Of a stretch of DNA of 64,000 nt, positions 22,840 to 34,304 are shown one piece after another; position 1 is the first letter of the stretch; every line of letters begins with the position of its first letter. Below the pieces are notes generated by a model. That model was not told the origin of the DNA, did not search any database, and was given only the letters and a program-made list of their open reading frames with translations. The translations under genes and the position numbers were made by a program. This DNA comes from Trichostrongylus colubriformis (taxonomy: Eukaryota > Nematoda > Chromadorea > Rhabditida > Trichostrongylidae). The stretch lies in contig OZ022258.1 in assembly GCA_963978905.1 (NCBI GenBank), positions 52,436,591-52,500,590 of the forward strand, written 5' to 3'.

Positions 22840-25800
22840 TTAACCTCTTTGAAATGAAAGCGGTCGATGCATGCCGAGTTCTTGACTCTCCTTGAAAACT
22901 AGGAGCATGACGTAGATAAAATTCATTTTGCTTGTGTACTCTAGCATAGCAGATCGCAATTCCTATCCCTTCCTCCGCCCAGGTCATGCTTCTATAGGCT
23001 TAAATGGTGATTGGGGGGTGGTCGTAAGATGGAATCAATAGTGGGCCGTGTTGAACCCTCGTACCTTTAAACATACATATTGCCCTCATATGATTGTAGA
23101 AATTCGTCAAAAGTAGCAGTTATGCCTACCTTGATGGTGTCGACTTGCAGACTGAACGATCCTCTTCTGGACACAGATTGAATGTCATCATCTAGGTCAA
23201 GATGAGAAAGCGCGAAGATTGGCAGTTGATCCCATGCCATTTCTTCTTGCCACCATCTGAATCCGTACTTTATAAAATAGGAACAGTTTGTTGCTGTGAG
23301 AAAACTGCTAAAATCGCTTACTTTTCAGCCACAGTCCCTGCCAGCCGGGTTCTAAAAATGGCATCCATACGATCACTTTGTTCTCGTGTAAAGTAGTTTT
23401 TCCAATCACGACTGCCTCCTTTACGTATGAATTCGCTTTTGTGCCTGCAACTAAATCCACATTCCAGTAAGATGTCACTATCTTAGGAACTTTCTTTGCG
23501 CGAATGACCAGGCATCACTTCTAACTGAATTCTGCAGAAGGACACCAATATTGGACCGAAGACCTCACCAGTCTCAGAAAGTCTCGGATCAGCCATGGTG
23601 TCGAGGAAGACGTTGTCCATTTTGGTCAGACCCCTTCCCAGCCATGTCAGACGTGTCGCCGCTCATATGACGTTTAAGATAGGCTTAGCAAATCTGGGAG
23701 CCGTCATAATAAGAGGCGTCAGTGGATGGTCAGGGTAAGAGGGGTAGACAGCATGCTCTCCGTAAATGAGCGCGCTAGTTTTAAAGGCACCAGGAAAGCC
23801 TACATTTCTGGTTTGCAGTTCGATTATTGCACACATGACGCATTGCTAAAACGTTTAATGTGAACTCATCCAATATTTTTTATCATAAACGTATTTTTCA
23901 ACACCTCTCCGCTTCTTCTCCCATTCATAGTCCACTTGTTTGTTTGCTTAATGTTTCATTTGCTTAACATCATCATTGACGAGTTGCCTTGCTTCCCGCC
24001 TTCTCCAATTCATTCTCTGTAGGATACCGACAAGCTGCTCGGCCATTGAAGTGTGCAATTCGATGCGAAGCGCGCTAGGATTCCAGTAGCGCTCCGGGAC
24101 ATGCTGAAACGCAAATTCCGCCACACATTCCTTGCTGGGAATAAATGTTCTTGACAGAAAATAGTATTACTAACTACGCTTCGCCTTCCTTGCTCCCTTC
24201 CGATGCCTTCAAGAAGGCCACCTGCATTGCACATAGTGTTGAGTGCATAGTGAGCTCCATCACCTTACGGTGGTGTGCGTTTATCATAAAAGCTGCTAGT
24301 CGATAGTGCTGAAGGGTGGGGCACGAGCAGCCCGCTGCTTTTCCCATTGTCTCGCTCCGTCTATATATGAAGTGTATGCGGGAAAATGTCTTTGGGAAAG
24401 ATCAGTGGAAAGGGGGGAGTAGGACTGGCCACTGGGCTTTTATCGTTAACGACACGGGTGTGTACCTGTCAGAATTTCGCACCGCGACATGTCGCCAGCG
24501 AAGCAATGCGGACGAGCTAAAGGCACCATGTTGTCGGGTCGTGAAGCGATTACAAGTCAACTTCGTATCGCGCTCCTTGCATTGCCGTGTAATCGTTCTG
24601 AGACCCAACTACCGCTACGCGCATAGCTCGCACACACTGCGTCGTGCACGGCTCTTCGTCGTGCGAAATCCTAACATGAGGGTACACACCCTATTGACAG
24701 GACCTTCTACGCTCAGACTACGAACCATCTAGGTGTGACGCTGATTAAAGCACATTTTGTTCCATCACACCAAATTTTTTCGACGCATTGGAGTACTCGA
24801 GCTATGCCTGAGGCATCTTTTACTCGTCTCTACGATCACAAGAGCTAGTTCACTTAGTTTTCTTGATGAACCTCCACGAATGGTCGCTCATCATTCTATT
24901 TTTATACATTTCCGTTTTCAAAATAATTGGGGCCTAGAATGCAAAAACCCTCGCAATTCCATCGCAGTTATTAAGAATATTCTTACGTATTCCCCATCTT
25001 CGACGCCCAAATAACAACCCCGATAATTTTCGTTAATTTCTTCTCTTACTTCTAAATTTAGAATCGGGAATCTTCCATAACTAATGTAAGAGACGAGATC
25101 CATCACTAATCACAGGCTTTCCCTGTAGATTACTCTGCACAGTTGTGGAAATTCATGATAGGTAGGACTCTCGTATAATAAACAAAAAAACTAGTCCTGC
25201 AGAAACTATATGATATAACGTCATCGGTTTTCGTTTTGGAATCGAAAACACGTATTCGAGTTTATTTATGCGGTCATTATAAACAAGAATGTTTATTTTG
25301 AGAGTTTTGCAGAGCTATTCATGGAATTTTACAGTTGCGGTGAAGGCACATTCGCTGGTGAGGATAGATGGACACAATGCAGCACAGAAGAGTCTTCACC
25401 ATGGTCAGGTGTTTTGCAAAAGGATGGGACAGGTGTACTTCTCACCGAACTTTGTCCCCAAACATAGAAACCTGATTTTAGACCCATTAACAGCGCATTG
25501 AATATTGTTGCTCAGCAGAAAACCATCTTTTATCCGACTTCGTACTCCATAGCTTAAGCGAAATGAAGGTGCAAAGGTCAGTTAAGGCAATAGTGCACGA
25601 AAGAATGAGTTTCTTTGTAATACATATATTCATGTTGCATTCGCTTAATAAGGACCGTGCATGCAAGGTTCCACGCGGAAAAGTGAAAACCCAGCTGAGA
25701 TACAGCTTCTCAAAGTTGTGGCCGAGGAGGCGGAGCCTCAGCGTAAATATCCGCCCCGTTGTCCGCCACTCTAGGAGATCTATAGTGTGAAGAGAAAGCC

Positions 25801-28800
25801 ACGCAAACAGTCCCACTCTTCGTCTCTGACAGCAGCGAGCGACGGGGTGGGCATTTACTCTAAGGGCCCGCCCCACCGGCCACCACATTGAGGAGCTGTA
25901 TCTTGGTCAGATTCCCAGTTTTTGCGTGAAACTTTGCATGTGGCCCTTATTAAGTAAATACAACATGAATATAAGGGTAACAGAGAAACTCATTCAACCG
26001 TGCAAGTTTCCGTCAGATACATCCCCATTAGAGTTTTCTTTGTATGAGGATGTCTTCCATAATTATTTAGAGAACTACTTCATACAACAGTGAAGCAGAA
26101 TTCCGCTGCTGAGCCGATCCAAAGTAGCTGTCGTGACTTCAAAGTGCGGAACTGGTCGTCTTCGTCACGATTGCACCCTTGACCGAACTGTTGGATCTGG
26201 TGACTGGCTAATTGTAACTGACAGCCGTTAGGTATCCACCAGTTTTAAACCGGTTGATATCGAGGATAAGAGTTTCAGTCTATAATACAGGCTACTATCG
26301 CATAACCAGTAATTAAAGTGAAACCTATCGAAGTATTCTCTCTAATAATAACCGCACTGTGTATGCTGCAATCAGCATGCACGGCCAAAGTCTATTTGAC
26401 AAGCGGCATATCTTTATATGTAATTACCCTCCAAGTATACCCTTCGCTTAGGTCGCAAGCGGTAAATAAGCTCCTCGACCATTATCCTTATTTAGAACTG
26501 ATCTGAGCTCAACTATTGGATTGGCATTTTGCTGAATGGCAGGGCGATGAAAAATCAAGGTTTAGTCGCAGAATTTTACGAAAAAATTCTCGAAGCAAAA
26601 TTTGCAAAGATTCCCCTGGGTATTATGTACAAGTACATTTCCATCACCATGTTAGTTCATTTAACTACCCATTCTTTAGGTCTGTTATTTATGTATTGAC
26701 CGCATATGCGGTCTAAAGCACGAAGACTGGAGTTTTTTGCAAAGGAACAAACTTCACGATTCACGCTAATTACCGGGAATTCCTTTCCTTAAAGAAAACA
26801 TGAATACGGTCGCCAACATAACTGCCGTCCGATATGCACTGCATTGACTAGATACCCTTTAAAGCTCTCATCTTTACACATAATGTACCGAGTGAGGCAC
26901 CTGGTGTAGCACGAGATTAGCTGTAAACTGGCAAAACGGTCTGTCTATTCTGTCTATGTGGAAGAGAAAAGCAGATTTTCTCAGTCTGTTATGCGTTAAC
27001 TGACACCTCTACTACTCCGAAATGAAACTCTTGGAAATATGTGGTGAAAGAAGTAGATACCACAATCATAACTAGCATTATGGGGGTATAGTGCCCATCA
27101 ATTACATATAAAAGGATGAAAGATAAAGATTCGGCTGCTATCAATTCCTCCTCAGAATGCGACATGCTTTCGTCTTCCAGCACGAATCATGGTAGCATTT
27201 CAATGCGATTTAACTTATATAATGATTTAAGGGGGCCATCGTTACGAACCCATATTATTGTCCTCCTCTTAGGCACTTCTGCTCTAACTCAACGGTATGC
27301 TTTATTTTACCTACGACATCCGAGATTCGGATCACGAATGAGAATTTGGAAACGCTTTCACTTGACATAGCGCCAACCTCTGCTTGTTAGCATTCCCGAC
27401 TGAATAAGCGCAGTAAGTGCCAATTTTATGGGGATTTCAAATATAAGGCTGATGCTTTAAAAGCGTTGCCTCCAATTAGGGAAACGGAGATGGCCCACCA
27501 AACTCTCAGTCTTTCTAGGATGTCGCGGGATTCGTTCGGGTGTACCTACACGTTAGAGGTTATACTATTCCAGGCGAGTCTGATAGCAGAGCACCGACCT
27601 GCAGAGATGGAAGGTCAGATGGACCCAAACAGACATTGATATCTTCGAATTATCTTCTAGGCAAAACCCAATGAGTTCGAAAACTCAATTGGAGTGACGT
27701 GGAGTGCGAATCCAGCCACCGAATTGAAGCTTTAATTTTTTGAGCAGAAGTAGAATTGGACACAAAATTTTGCTATCTTGCAATTCTGTTAATTTCTTGT
27801 TTTACCCAGCTTTCCACTCACTACAATGGAAATAATGGGTAATTATTGCAAAGGATGTATTTCCACCCACCGAATTGAAGCTTTAATTTTCTGAGCAGAA
27901 GTATAATTGGACACAAAATTTTGCTATCTTGCAATTCTGTTAATTTCTCGTTTTTACCTAGCGCTTTCCACCCACTTCAATGGAAATGATGGGTAATTAT
28001 TGCAAAGGATGTATTTGAAAAGCACAATCATCTTTAATTAACCCCAGCTGTTTCATCTGAATAACGTCATCTGGACTCAGATGGCTTTCACGTGGGCTTC
28101 TAACACCCACACATATGACTCGCATGCTTACGGTAGCTGAGTTACAGCTTCTCTTTTCATTCGACATAGAGCATCATAAACGCCTACTGAACGACCACTA
28201 CTAACCTGGTCTTGTCAAACCCATAATTTTTCTCAAGAAATTGACAAAACTCACAACTGTGCCTCGGGGAACCAACGTTTCTGATCTTTCTTCATGGCCT
28301 CGATATGACTGTTCTGAACGGCTACTTCTAGTCTTGCTGGATCCTGCACTAGCTTTTCTGCCTCTCCACCGAGAAACATACCGATCTGGAACGATTTTCT
28401 AATGTAGCACCCTATGTTAGGCTGTTGTTCATGAGATAAGCGTACCTTGTAGATGCTTCCTTCAAGATCTTTCACCATATCCTCGTACATAAGAAAGAGT
28501 ACATTTGGCTCATTAATCAGTGGAAGCCATCCCAGCAAATGATCGAAATAGTCCCCGAAACCGAGTTGTCCAGAAAGGAACAGATCCACAAATGTATCCC
28601 ATTCACCATCCGCAAAGTTGTAAATTTTGAAATTGCGATTGTGATGGTAGTAACTGAAGTGAATCTATATGTAGTTCCAAGTCTGTTAGTCGCCGCTACG
28701 AGATTATCTACCTGGTGCAGCAGTCCTTTGGGTTCCTAACACAGTAGATGTATTTTGCTTTTGTACTTTTTGGCACGTTCAGCACCGAAAAGTGTGTCTT

Positions 28801-29341
28801 CAGGATACGAGGATGAGCGACGGTTGACAAGAATTGTGCCCCGGTTCGTTCAATCATGGGGCTTTGAACACACAGCTCTGAAATATGGCATCTCTTGAGG
28901 AGCATTTGGACATTTCATTACTTCACAGATATTCCCAAAAGCGCGACTGCCTTGTGTTGAGAGGAGAGTAGCTAGGTGATGGTAACCCTGACTCGGTTCA
29001 GGTATACTTCAATAACCCTGCAACTTTCCTATTTTATGAGCAACCAACCACGCGTACCGTTGCCTTCATCGGCTCGATAGTTCTCTCCTCGAAGCAGCTG
29101 ATGACAGATGTGCTGAAGCCATGTGGTACCGCATTTTGGATAGGTAGCAATGAAAACATCGTCGTCTTCCACTTGCATCATCTTGGCCGACCTAAAGCTC
29201 GAGATTTTACAAAGGTCACAGCGAAAGAGTGGTGAGGGATTTGAAGCCCGACAGGAAGACGATTAAAGTTTGCTAGAGCTGCATCCCAATTTGCTAAATC
29301 TGTAATAATGTCTGTGTGCCCTTGACAAGTCGCTTTTGTCA
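22840..29341 (-). CDS. cytosolic-type sulfotransferase (SULT family)
   Basis: The enzyme transfers a sulfonate from PAPS to hydroxyl or amine groups of small molecules. Exons (minus): about 29207-29341, 29058-29191, 28712-28877, 28446-28653, 28255-28385, 23322-23444, 23130-23256, 22840-22890; phases agree from the second onward. Family signatures in order are TYPKCGTTW (PAPS 5'-phosphosulfate loop), KTHF with the catalytic His, [16 protein letters not shown] (3'-phosphate site, Ser made across a junction), FLGGEAEKL, and [13 protein letters not shown] (C-terminal PAPS loop). [10 protein letters not shown] stretch and a Ser-rich tail follow. Length of about 300 residues fits the family. No signal peptide or membrane anchor is seen. 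The 60-base intron at 28386-28445 is in frame. The first exon ([10 protein letters not shown]) does not join the second in frame. The 4.8-kb intron 28254-23445 holds MITEs and a tandem duplication. Confidence 0.92.
24457..24690. mobile_element. hAT-like MITE, family H, copy 3
   Basis: Ends are GGGTGTGTACCTGTCAGAAT and ATCCTAACATGAGGGTACAC; the left end lost a few bases. Internal blocks (CGCACCGCGACATGTCGCC, GCGATTACAAGTCAA) match the family. It lies upstream of the sulfotransferase exon at 23322-23444, inside the large intron. Confidence 0.8.
25583..26012. mobile_element. fold-back MITE, family F, copy 3
   Basis: Ends are AAGGCAATAGTGCACGAAAG and CAACCGTGCAAGTTTCC. The left arm has TTCATGTTGCATTCGCTTAA, the right arm AAGTAAATACAACATGAATA. 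The central half contains GCGACGGGGTGGGCATTTA, as in copies 1, 5 and 6. It sits in the large sulfotransferase intron. Confidence 0.82.
26547..26716 (+). CDS. candidate small two-exon coding segment, function unknown
   Basis: Exon-like segment 26547-26632 reads [19 protein letters not shown] and continues [11 protein letters not shown] 47-base interval with GT and TTTAG ends follows, and 26680-26716 adds [11 protein letters not shown] and a stop in matching phase. The preceding GCAG could be a splice or trans-splice acceptor; in-frame coding may also extend upstream to 26513. It lies on the strand opposite the sulfotransferase, inside its largest intron. The composition is protein-like, but the family is not recognised, the intron is short and there is no second line of evidence. 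Confidence 0.25.
27105..27200 (-). mobile_element. 3' fragment of tRNA-derived SINE
   Basis: Read on the minus strand, the piece (GTCGCATTCTGAGGAGGAAT, then a TTTATCTTTCATCCTTTTAT tail) resembles the 3' end of the SINE at 13672-13970 (GTCGCATCTCAGGAAGGGAT and TCCTTTA repeats). The head is missing. Confidence 0.5.
27716..28018. repeat. tandem duplication, two 151-bp units
   Basis: Units 27716-27866 and 27867-28018 are nearly identical (CCACCGAATTGAAGCTTTAA starts both; GGGTAATTATTGCAAAGGAT near both ends). Few substitutions and one short indel separate them, so the duplication is recent. It is intronic in the sulfotransferase gene. Confidence 0.92.
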
Positions 29342-29649
29342 CTGAAGGAGCTTTGCCCAGGGTTTACTCGAGTGAAATCCTTAATCGCTGATATAAATAG
29401 TTGTGCATTTGAAGTCTCGCTGGGGTCCCGCCCCCTTTTCCCTTGGGCTGCTGAATCTTGTAGTAACTAGGCCTAGAAGATGAAAAATGAGAACGTTCAA
29501 CGAGGCCGACTGTCGTCATTCTGAGTTGCGCCGTTGTTGACAGGTAGCCGTGTAAAAGATGCTCTAATTATCACGTTGTCATTCGGTAGTTGGTATAAGC
29601 AGTTATTACTCAAACACTGAAAATTATACCCTTAGATGGATAACTCGTG
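29342..29649. other. upstream flank of the sulfotransferase gene
   Basis: The segment probably holds the 5' end and promoter of the sulfotransferase gene. No TATA box or further exon could be supported. Confidence 0.3.
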
Positions 29650-30196
29650 GGATGGAGCAGGTTAATTACTGGATTCTGATAGGCAAAGGTATAAATGCTC
29701 GGTTGGCGTTTGGTAAAAGTAGAGGCGAAAATGGATATCTCCATCACCCTGTCTGCAGGGGAAGCGTCGTCGATGGGATGACGAATATGACGAGTTTACA
29801 GCAAACGTTTTTCCATGTAAACATGTCGTTTCTTGCACATTTCCAAGATTTGCAAATGCAAAAATGCATCTGCAGATAACACACCCATGGGTGTGGGTCG
29901 ATTGGTCGAATTTTCGCTTCGCGACGTCGCACACGCGGAGCCGCCATTAAGCTGTATTGAATTCCGCTAAGATGCTATGGGAGTACCATAAGGGGCCTTT
30001 TAAGATTGCAGGTTGAAAGCTTCGGGAGTTGGCCTACCCTTAAAGGTCCTTTACGGTACCAGCTCATTGCGTCTTGAGCGGGATTCCAAACGAATGGTAC
30101 TCGCCGCACCGCTTGCTGCGGGCGGTCGCGCGAAAATTCGACCAATTGACCCCCACCCATACACCCATACATGCAAAACGACGATCTTCGTGTCGC

Positions 30197-30567
30197 TCAC
30201 CGAACATGTTGTGGTTTGAAAATTGGTGGCCAGATTTCTCCGTCAATGACGGCTTGCCGTGGATGACCTTCCGGTTGATAGATGACCGGGATATCAGCGC
30301 CTGTAGAAAAGTTTGCTTTGCATAAGGGTAGGAAGTCATGGGATGGGATAACCTGGAATGATTCAAAAAAAGCTTACCTTTTCTGAAACAGAATTTCGTG
30401 TTTTTCAGTTCGAGAGGAGAGCAAGGTGTTTTTGGAGTGCACGGTGGTGTACGATCACATGACGGCATCTCCGTCTCGTCTAATTTCAAATTCTAGAAAA
30501 AAACTACAGTAGGCTGTGTTAACCCTAAGTGGGTATGTGATAAACCTACCTTGAGGAAAGGAGTCAT
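30197..30567 (-). CDS. unknown 78-residue protein, three exons
   Basis: Exons 30550-30567, 30378-30492 and 30197-30300 are separated by introns of 57 and 77 bases. Donors are GTAGGT and GTAAGC; acceptors are TTTTTCTAG and TTTCTACAG. Phases 0 and 1 match at both junctions, giving one ATG-to-stop frame. The protein has no signal peptide or membrane helix. Residues 14-32 are rich in Thr-Pro/Ser-Pro ([14 protein letters not shown]), typical of sites for proline-directed kinases, with three Cys. The C-terminal half reads [15 protein letters not shown], then [12 protein letters not shown] do not recognise the family. A TATAAAA box lies 84 bases before the ATG. The gene is enclosed by inverted repeats. 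The splice logic makes it credible, but conservation is unknown. Confidence 0.6.
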
Positions 30568-30650
30568 TGTCACGATGTTCACGCGACTAGGAAGCTCGCA
30601 ACTCAGAGTTGAGTGCGAGTAACTGCATAAAACAGCCGAGTAACATCTCG

Positions 30651-30657
30651 TTTTATA
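30651..30657 (-). promoter_or_regulatory. TATA box of the 78-residue gene
   Basis: The minus strand reads GGGTATAAAACG here, 84 bases upstream of the ATG at 30567. The spacing fits a transcription start about 55 bases before the ATG. Confidence 0.5.
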
Positions 30658-31499
30658 CCCGCCATCCAAGGTGGCCACGCCTTGTCTGCGCCCACACCTA
30701 CCTCCACTGTGTCTCTCTCTCACTCTACCCCTGCCTCCGCCTACACCCATATGATACGGCATACGGTAATGAAGTGTGGGTGGAATACTCTTATTCGTGC
30801 AGAAAATAGTAGCTTTCGAATGAGAGCAAATTCTGCGAAATGAGGCGTCTTAATGACATCTTTTATAACTGTAGGACACTACTAATAAAGAGTTTAAGAA
30901 TCTCACAAGCCGCCGTTCCGGAAGTTCGGACGTAGGCAAAATTAAGTAAATGTCATTCGTACACTCTCTCATGTTCCCTAATAAAAAAACATATTCAACT
31001 GTACCTACAAATTTTAGCGGAATAGATTTTATGCTGAGCTCGAACATCTTTGAAGATCGCCCTATCGGTTCAAGATATCACTCGAAAAGGGATGATCGTC
31101 AAAGGTTTTTCAAAGAGGTTTTGAAAATAGTCCCCTAGCCTGCTAGCCACACAAGATAACCTCCCCCCCCCCCCATCAGGTTTAATTGACCCCTTGCATG
31201 ACCCTCCCCTCTATCTTAATCCCATTTTGTCCTCCCTCCATCAACTGAGTGTGTCTTGAGCGGAATTCCAAACGGCTCGTACTGACGGCGCCGCCAGCGC
31301 GACGTCGCGAAGCGAAAATTCGACCAATCGACCCTCACCCATGGGTGTGTGATCTGCAGATGCATTTTTGCATTAGCAAATCTTAGAAATGTGCAAGAAA
31401 CGGCATGTTTACATGGAAAAACGTTTACTGCTAACTCGTCATGTCCGTCATCGGTTTTATGATCCGACTTCTTGCTACGGTCTATCGCTTTCAGGTACA

Positions 31500-33849
31500 A
31501 AATATTTCGGACGCCAAACCTACATACAAAAAATGTGATTGTTGATTGGCTCTGTGGAACCGATGATAAAGCACTTCGGGTTGGCTTTCTATCAGGAATT
31601 GGTGTTCCCTAGATTAACAGTATTTACCTTTGATTACCTTGGAAAAAGCCTATCAGAGCGTTGAATTGAAAGGTCCATGTAACTATAAGGCGTGGATTTC
31701 AGGAAGGCGTTAAACATTCAGCACAACAAAACTTCCTGAAAACTGCTGTGTTCCCAGCAAAATCACCTTGAAAAATCACGGCGTACTCAAATTCTAGGGC
31801 TATGGCTTCCGAATCACGTGAAGGCTGACGAGGTGGCGGTTTTTCCATTGCTTCCAGTAACGTTCTCAACATCAACATGCTCTACCTTTTCCACTGATAT
31901 GTGGTGGAGGTACCAAGGACGTAAGGAGGAAATTCCAATCGAGAAAGATGTTCTCTGTGAAAAAGGCGAGTATTGAAGAGATTACGTACGGTGAAACTCA
32001 CGTTGAAAGCGGGCGTCTCGAGTTCTTACATAATTGCGGCCTCGTATAACGCGTTACGTGCTGCGCCGCTGCCGATGACCGAGTTCCCGAAAAAGCGTGG
32101 CAACGTTCGCTGCCGCTTAGTTTAGCTGCCCGGGCCAGCAAGGCAAGGAGAAAAAGCACGCTCTCCACCGTGATACGTCCTATTTCCGGCGTTGATTTTT
32201 CGACCGTTTTACTACGGATTTTCTTTAGCGTTGCACCACTGAGGGATGTATGTGATTAGGATAGAAAAACCGCGCGGCCGCGTGCGGCGTGTGACGATCG
32301 CGTACGGGTTGTCGAATACCGATTGGGGCAGCGCATTTGCGCCAGAGCTACAGTGCTCCTACAGAGGAAAATGCTGATGGAGGAGAGTGAATTGAAACCT
32401 TAGCAACTTAGTACTCTATAGCGAGTGTCAATAAGTGTGAGTCATTACACTTCCGACCGGCGCATTGGCTTTAATAGGTGCACAGTTGGCCAACGATGAT
32501 GTCTTTATTCCTGTTCAGACGTCATGAACGTCATTATTTCCAGGCCCTGCTACATCGCTGGCGTGCAAACACAGTTATTTAGCTATCTTCTGCCGCAAAA
32601 GATGTCGTCATTCGCCATCAACAAAAAGTCTTATTAAAAATACGTGACTTCATTATCCACTGCAATCGACCACATCATTATATGCAAAAGTTTTGCATTC
32701 GCACACAGTTCAGGCCGGACTTCTTGAAAACCACAAAATACTCTGTATTTGTACACTCAATTTGTACACTCAAGCGTATATTTTTACCTAAGCTTCACTT
32801 TGAGAAGGTAAGAGCTCCCCCTCGAAGTAAGGGTTCGGCTGAAGACCTGGGTAATAGTAGGGCTGAACGCTGAGCCTAGTCTAGAGGCCCTCACCCTCAC
32901 CTACATTAGCACATAAAATGTAAGGATATGAAAAAAAGATATTAAAAGGTATGATATGGATAAACGACTACTTATACACTGAAGCGGAAGGTTGCCTCAA
33001 TCAGAAACGAACGATTCGTTCGCGAACACCGCGGACGCGGCGCCGCATCGCGGTTTCTCTTTCCTAAAGACACACTCCACCACTGAGTATCTCGACTTTC
33101 ATATTCCACATTTACTCCACAACTAGTCCATTATGGGCATGAGGTCTTTAGTGAGTTGATTTAATTGTGCAGATGTTGGAAAAAAAACTTAAAGTTTTTG
33201 AATCCTGAGTCCGCATTACGTCGATTCATACAGTCCTACCAGTTTCGGATTTCAGAAAGACACACTCCTTGGAATTCATAATTCTATTAGAAAAACGCAC
33301 ACATAGCGGATTGTTGCATAGTAAATTCCATATTCGGTCTTCTTGAAACCTGGGCATGTTTAGTGACGTGTTATTCTTTCACGTCAGCCAGGTTTGATAT
33401 AACCCGGCTTCATTGGTCGATGTTTCGAACCATTTTTCATTTTCGAGAGGCCTGAGAGGTCAAAGCTCCTAATTGTATCTCATCCGGTGTAAGGCCATGC
33501 CATTCTTATTGGCTTTAACCCTCCTCTAGAACTTCATCTCTACGAGAGGTCCAGTAACGACGCCAACCCTTGCCGTTTCACCAGGAACTTCTAATCAAAT
33601 CCGCTTCTCACATGGGAGTATATGGAAAAAGGTGGGTGTATATGGAAAAAGAAACACTGGTGATACACGGAACACAGTGTTGTTATAGTTCCACAGCGAA
33701 ATGAAAGGAAAGAGCTGTACTGTTACGACCATGCATTCATTTGTTCATTTTTGGGTATTCTGCACGAATATAGTAGAGCACCTCTTGGGCTTTCCTATCG
33801 ACGTTCTTTTCATCCGGGGCTCTGAAGTCAATCACTCAAAAATATCCAG
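31500..33849. other. unassigned; fragment of a T5-type MITE near 33050-33130
   Basis: No gene could be supported. Bases 33040-33130 (GCGGTTTCTCTTTCCTAAAG, ATCTCGACTTTCATAT) resemble the right part of the T5 MITEs. Bases 32040-32230 are GC-rich and may be a decayed transposon. Confidence 0.35.
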
Positions 33850-34095
33850 ACTGTGGTGGTTTATCCCGTGGATCTGGTTAAGGTACGGTATATTGTTCTT
33901 AGTGTTCAAGTGATGTGTCGTCGTAGTTTTGGTCGTATGAGTCACTACTTGACTTTCTCTCTTTTAGGTTCCGTCGAAGGGACCTGAAAGAGAGAAAGTC
34001 AAGTAGTAACTCATACTTTAGGTGACCCGCCCAAACGTTAGCCACTAAAATTTGTTGAAAACCTCCGTGCAGTTCAGACCAGAAAAAAGCCTAAC
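33850..34095 (+). mobile_element. Penelope-like 3' tail with long hairpin (putative)
   Basis: It matches 6755-6985 in ordered blocks ending AAACGTTAGCCACTAAAA and CTCCGTGCAGTTCAGACC. It contains a hairpin at 33937-34015: arms CACTACTTGACTTTCTCTCT and AGAGAGAAAGTCAAGTAGT pair nearly perfectly around a short loop. The 6.9-kb copy has only a shortened form of the hairpin. Confidence 0.5.
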
Positions 34096-34304
34096 GACAT
34101 TGTTGACCTCGCGTGCAAGGATTTTGCACTTGATATTAAAGTCATCGCCCCCGTGCTTTTCCATGCCTTACAGTTCGCTCTTCTGAGTACCACTAGTGTT
34201 TTATTCCTCCATCAGTTGGCTGGCGCACACTCCTGTGCGCGAAACACCGTGTGTTTCAGTAGGTCGGCCTGTATTGCACTATTTCCTGAGAGCAGAGTAT
34301 TTCA

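Larger units (their letters stand above)
29775..31465. repeat. inverted repeat pair with a third copy, flanking a gene
   Basis: Bases 29775-29950 and 31265-31465 are inverted copies (AACGTTTTTCCATGTAAACA, TGCAAAAATGCATCTGCAGA, TTCGCTTCGCGACGTCGC on both). A third partial copy at 30055-30160 has the orientation of the right arm (CTTGAGCGGGATTCCAAACG). The small gene at 30197-30567 lies between the arms. The arms look like transposon ends, but no target duplication could be fixed. Confidence 0.75.

Noticed and set aside
22785..22890. Alternative frame over the last sulfotransferase exon ([15 protein letters not shown]...)
   Set aside because: It is protein-like but needs a phase the preceding exon cannot supply; the in-phase reading ends with a stop after 16 residues and was preferred.
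26720..26790. Plus-strand EDWSFF-like string resembling a sulfotransferase C-terminus
   Set aside because: It is out of frame by one base in a T run, on the opposite strand, and the true C-terminal exon was found at 23322-23444.
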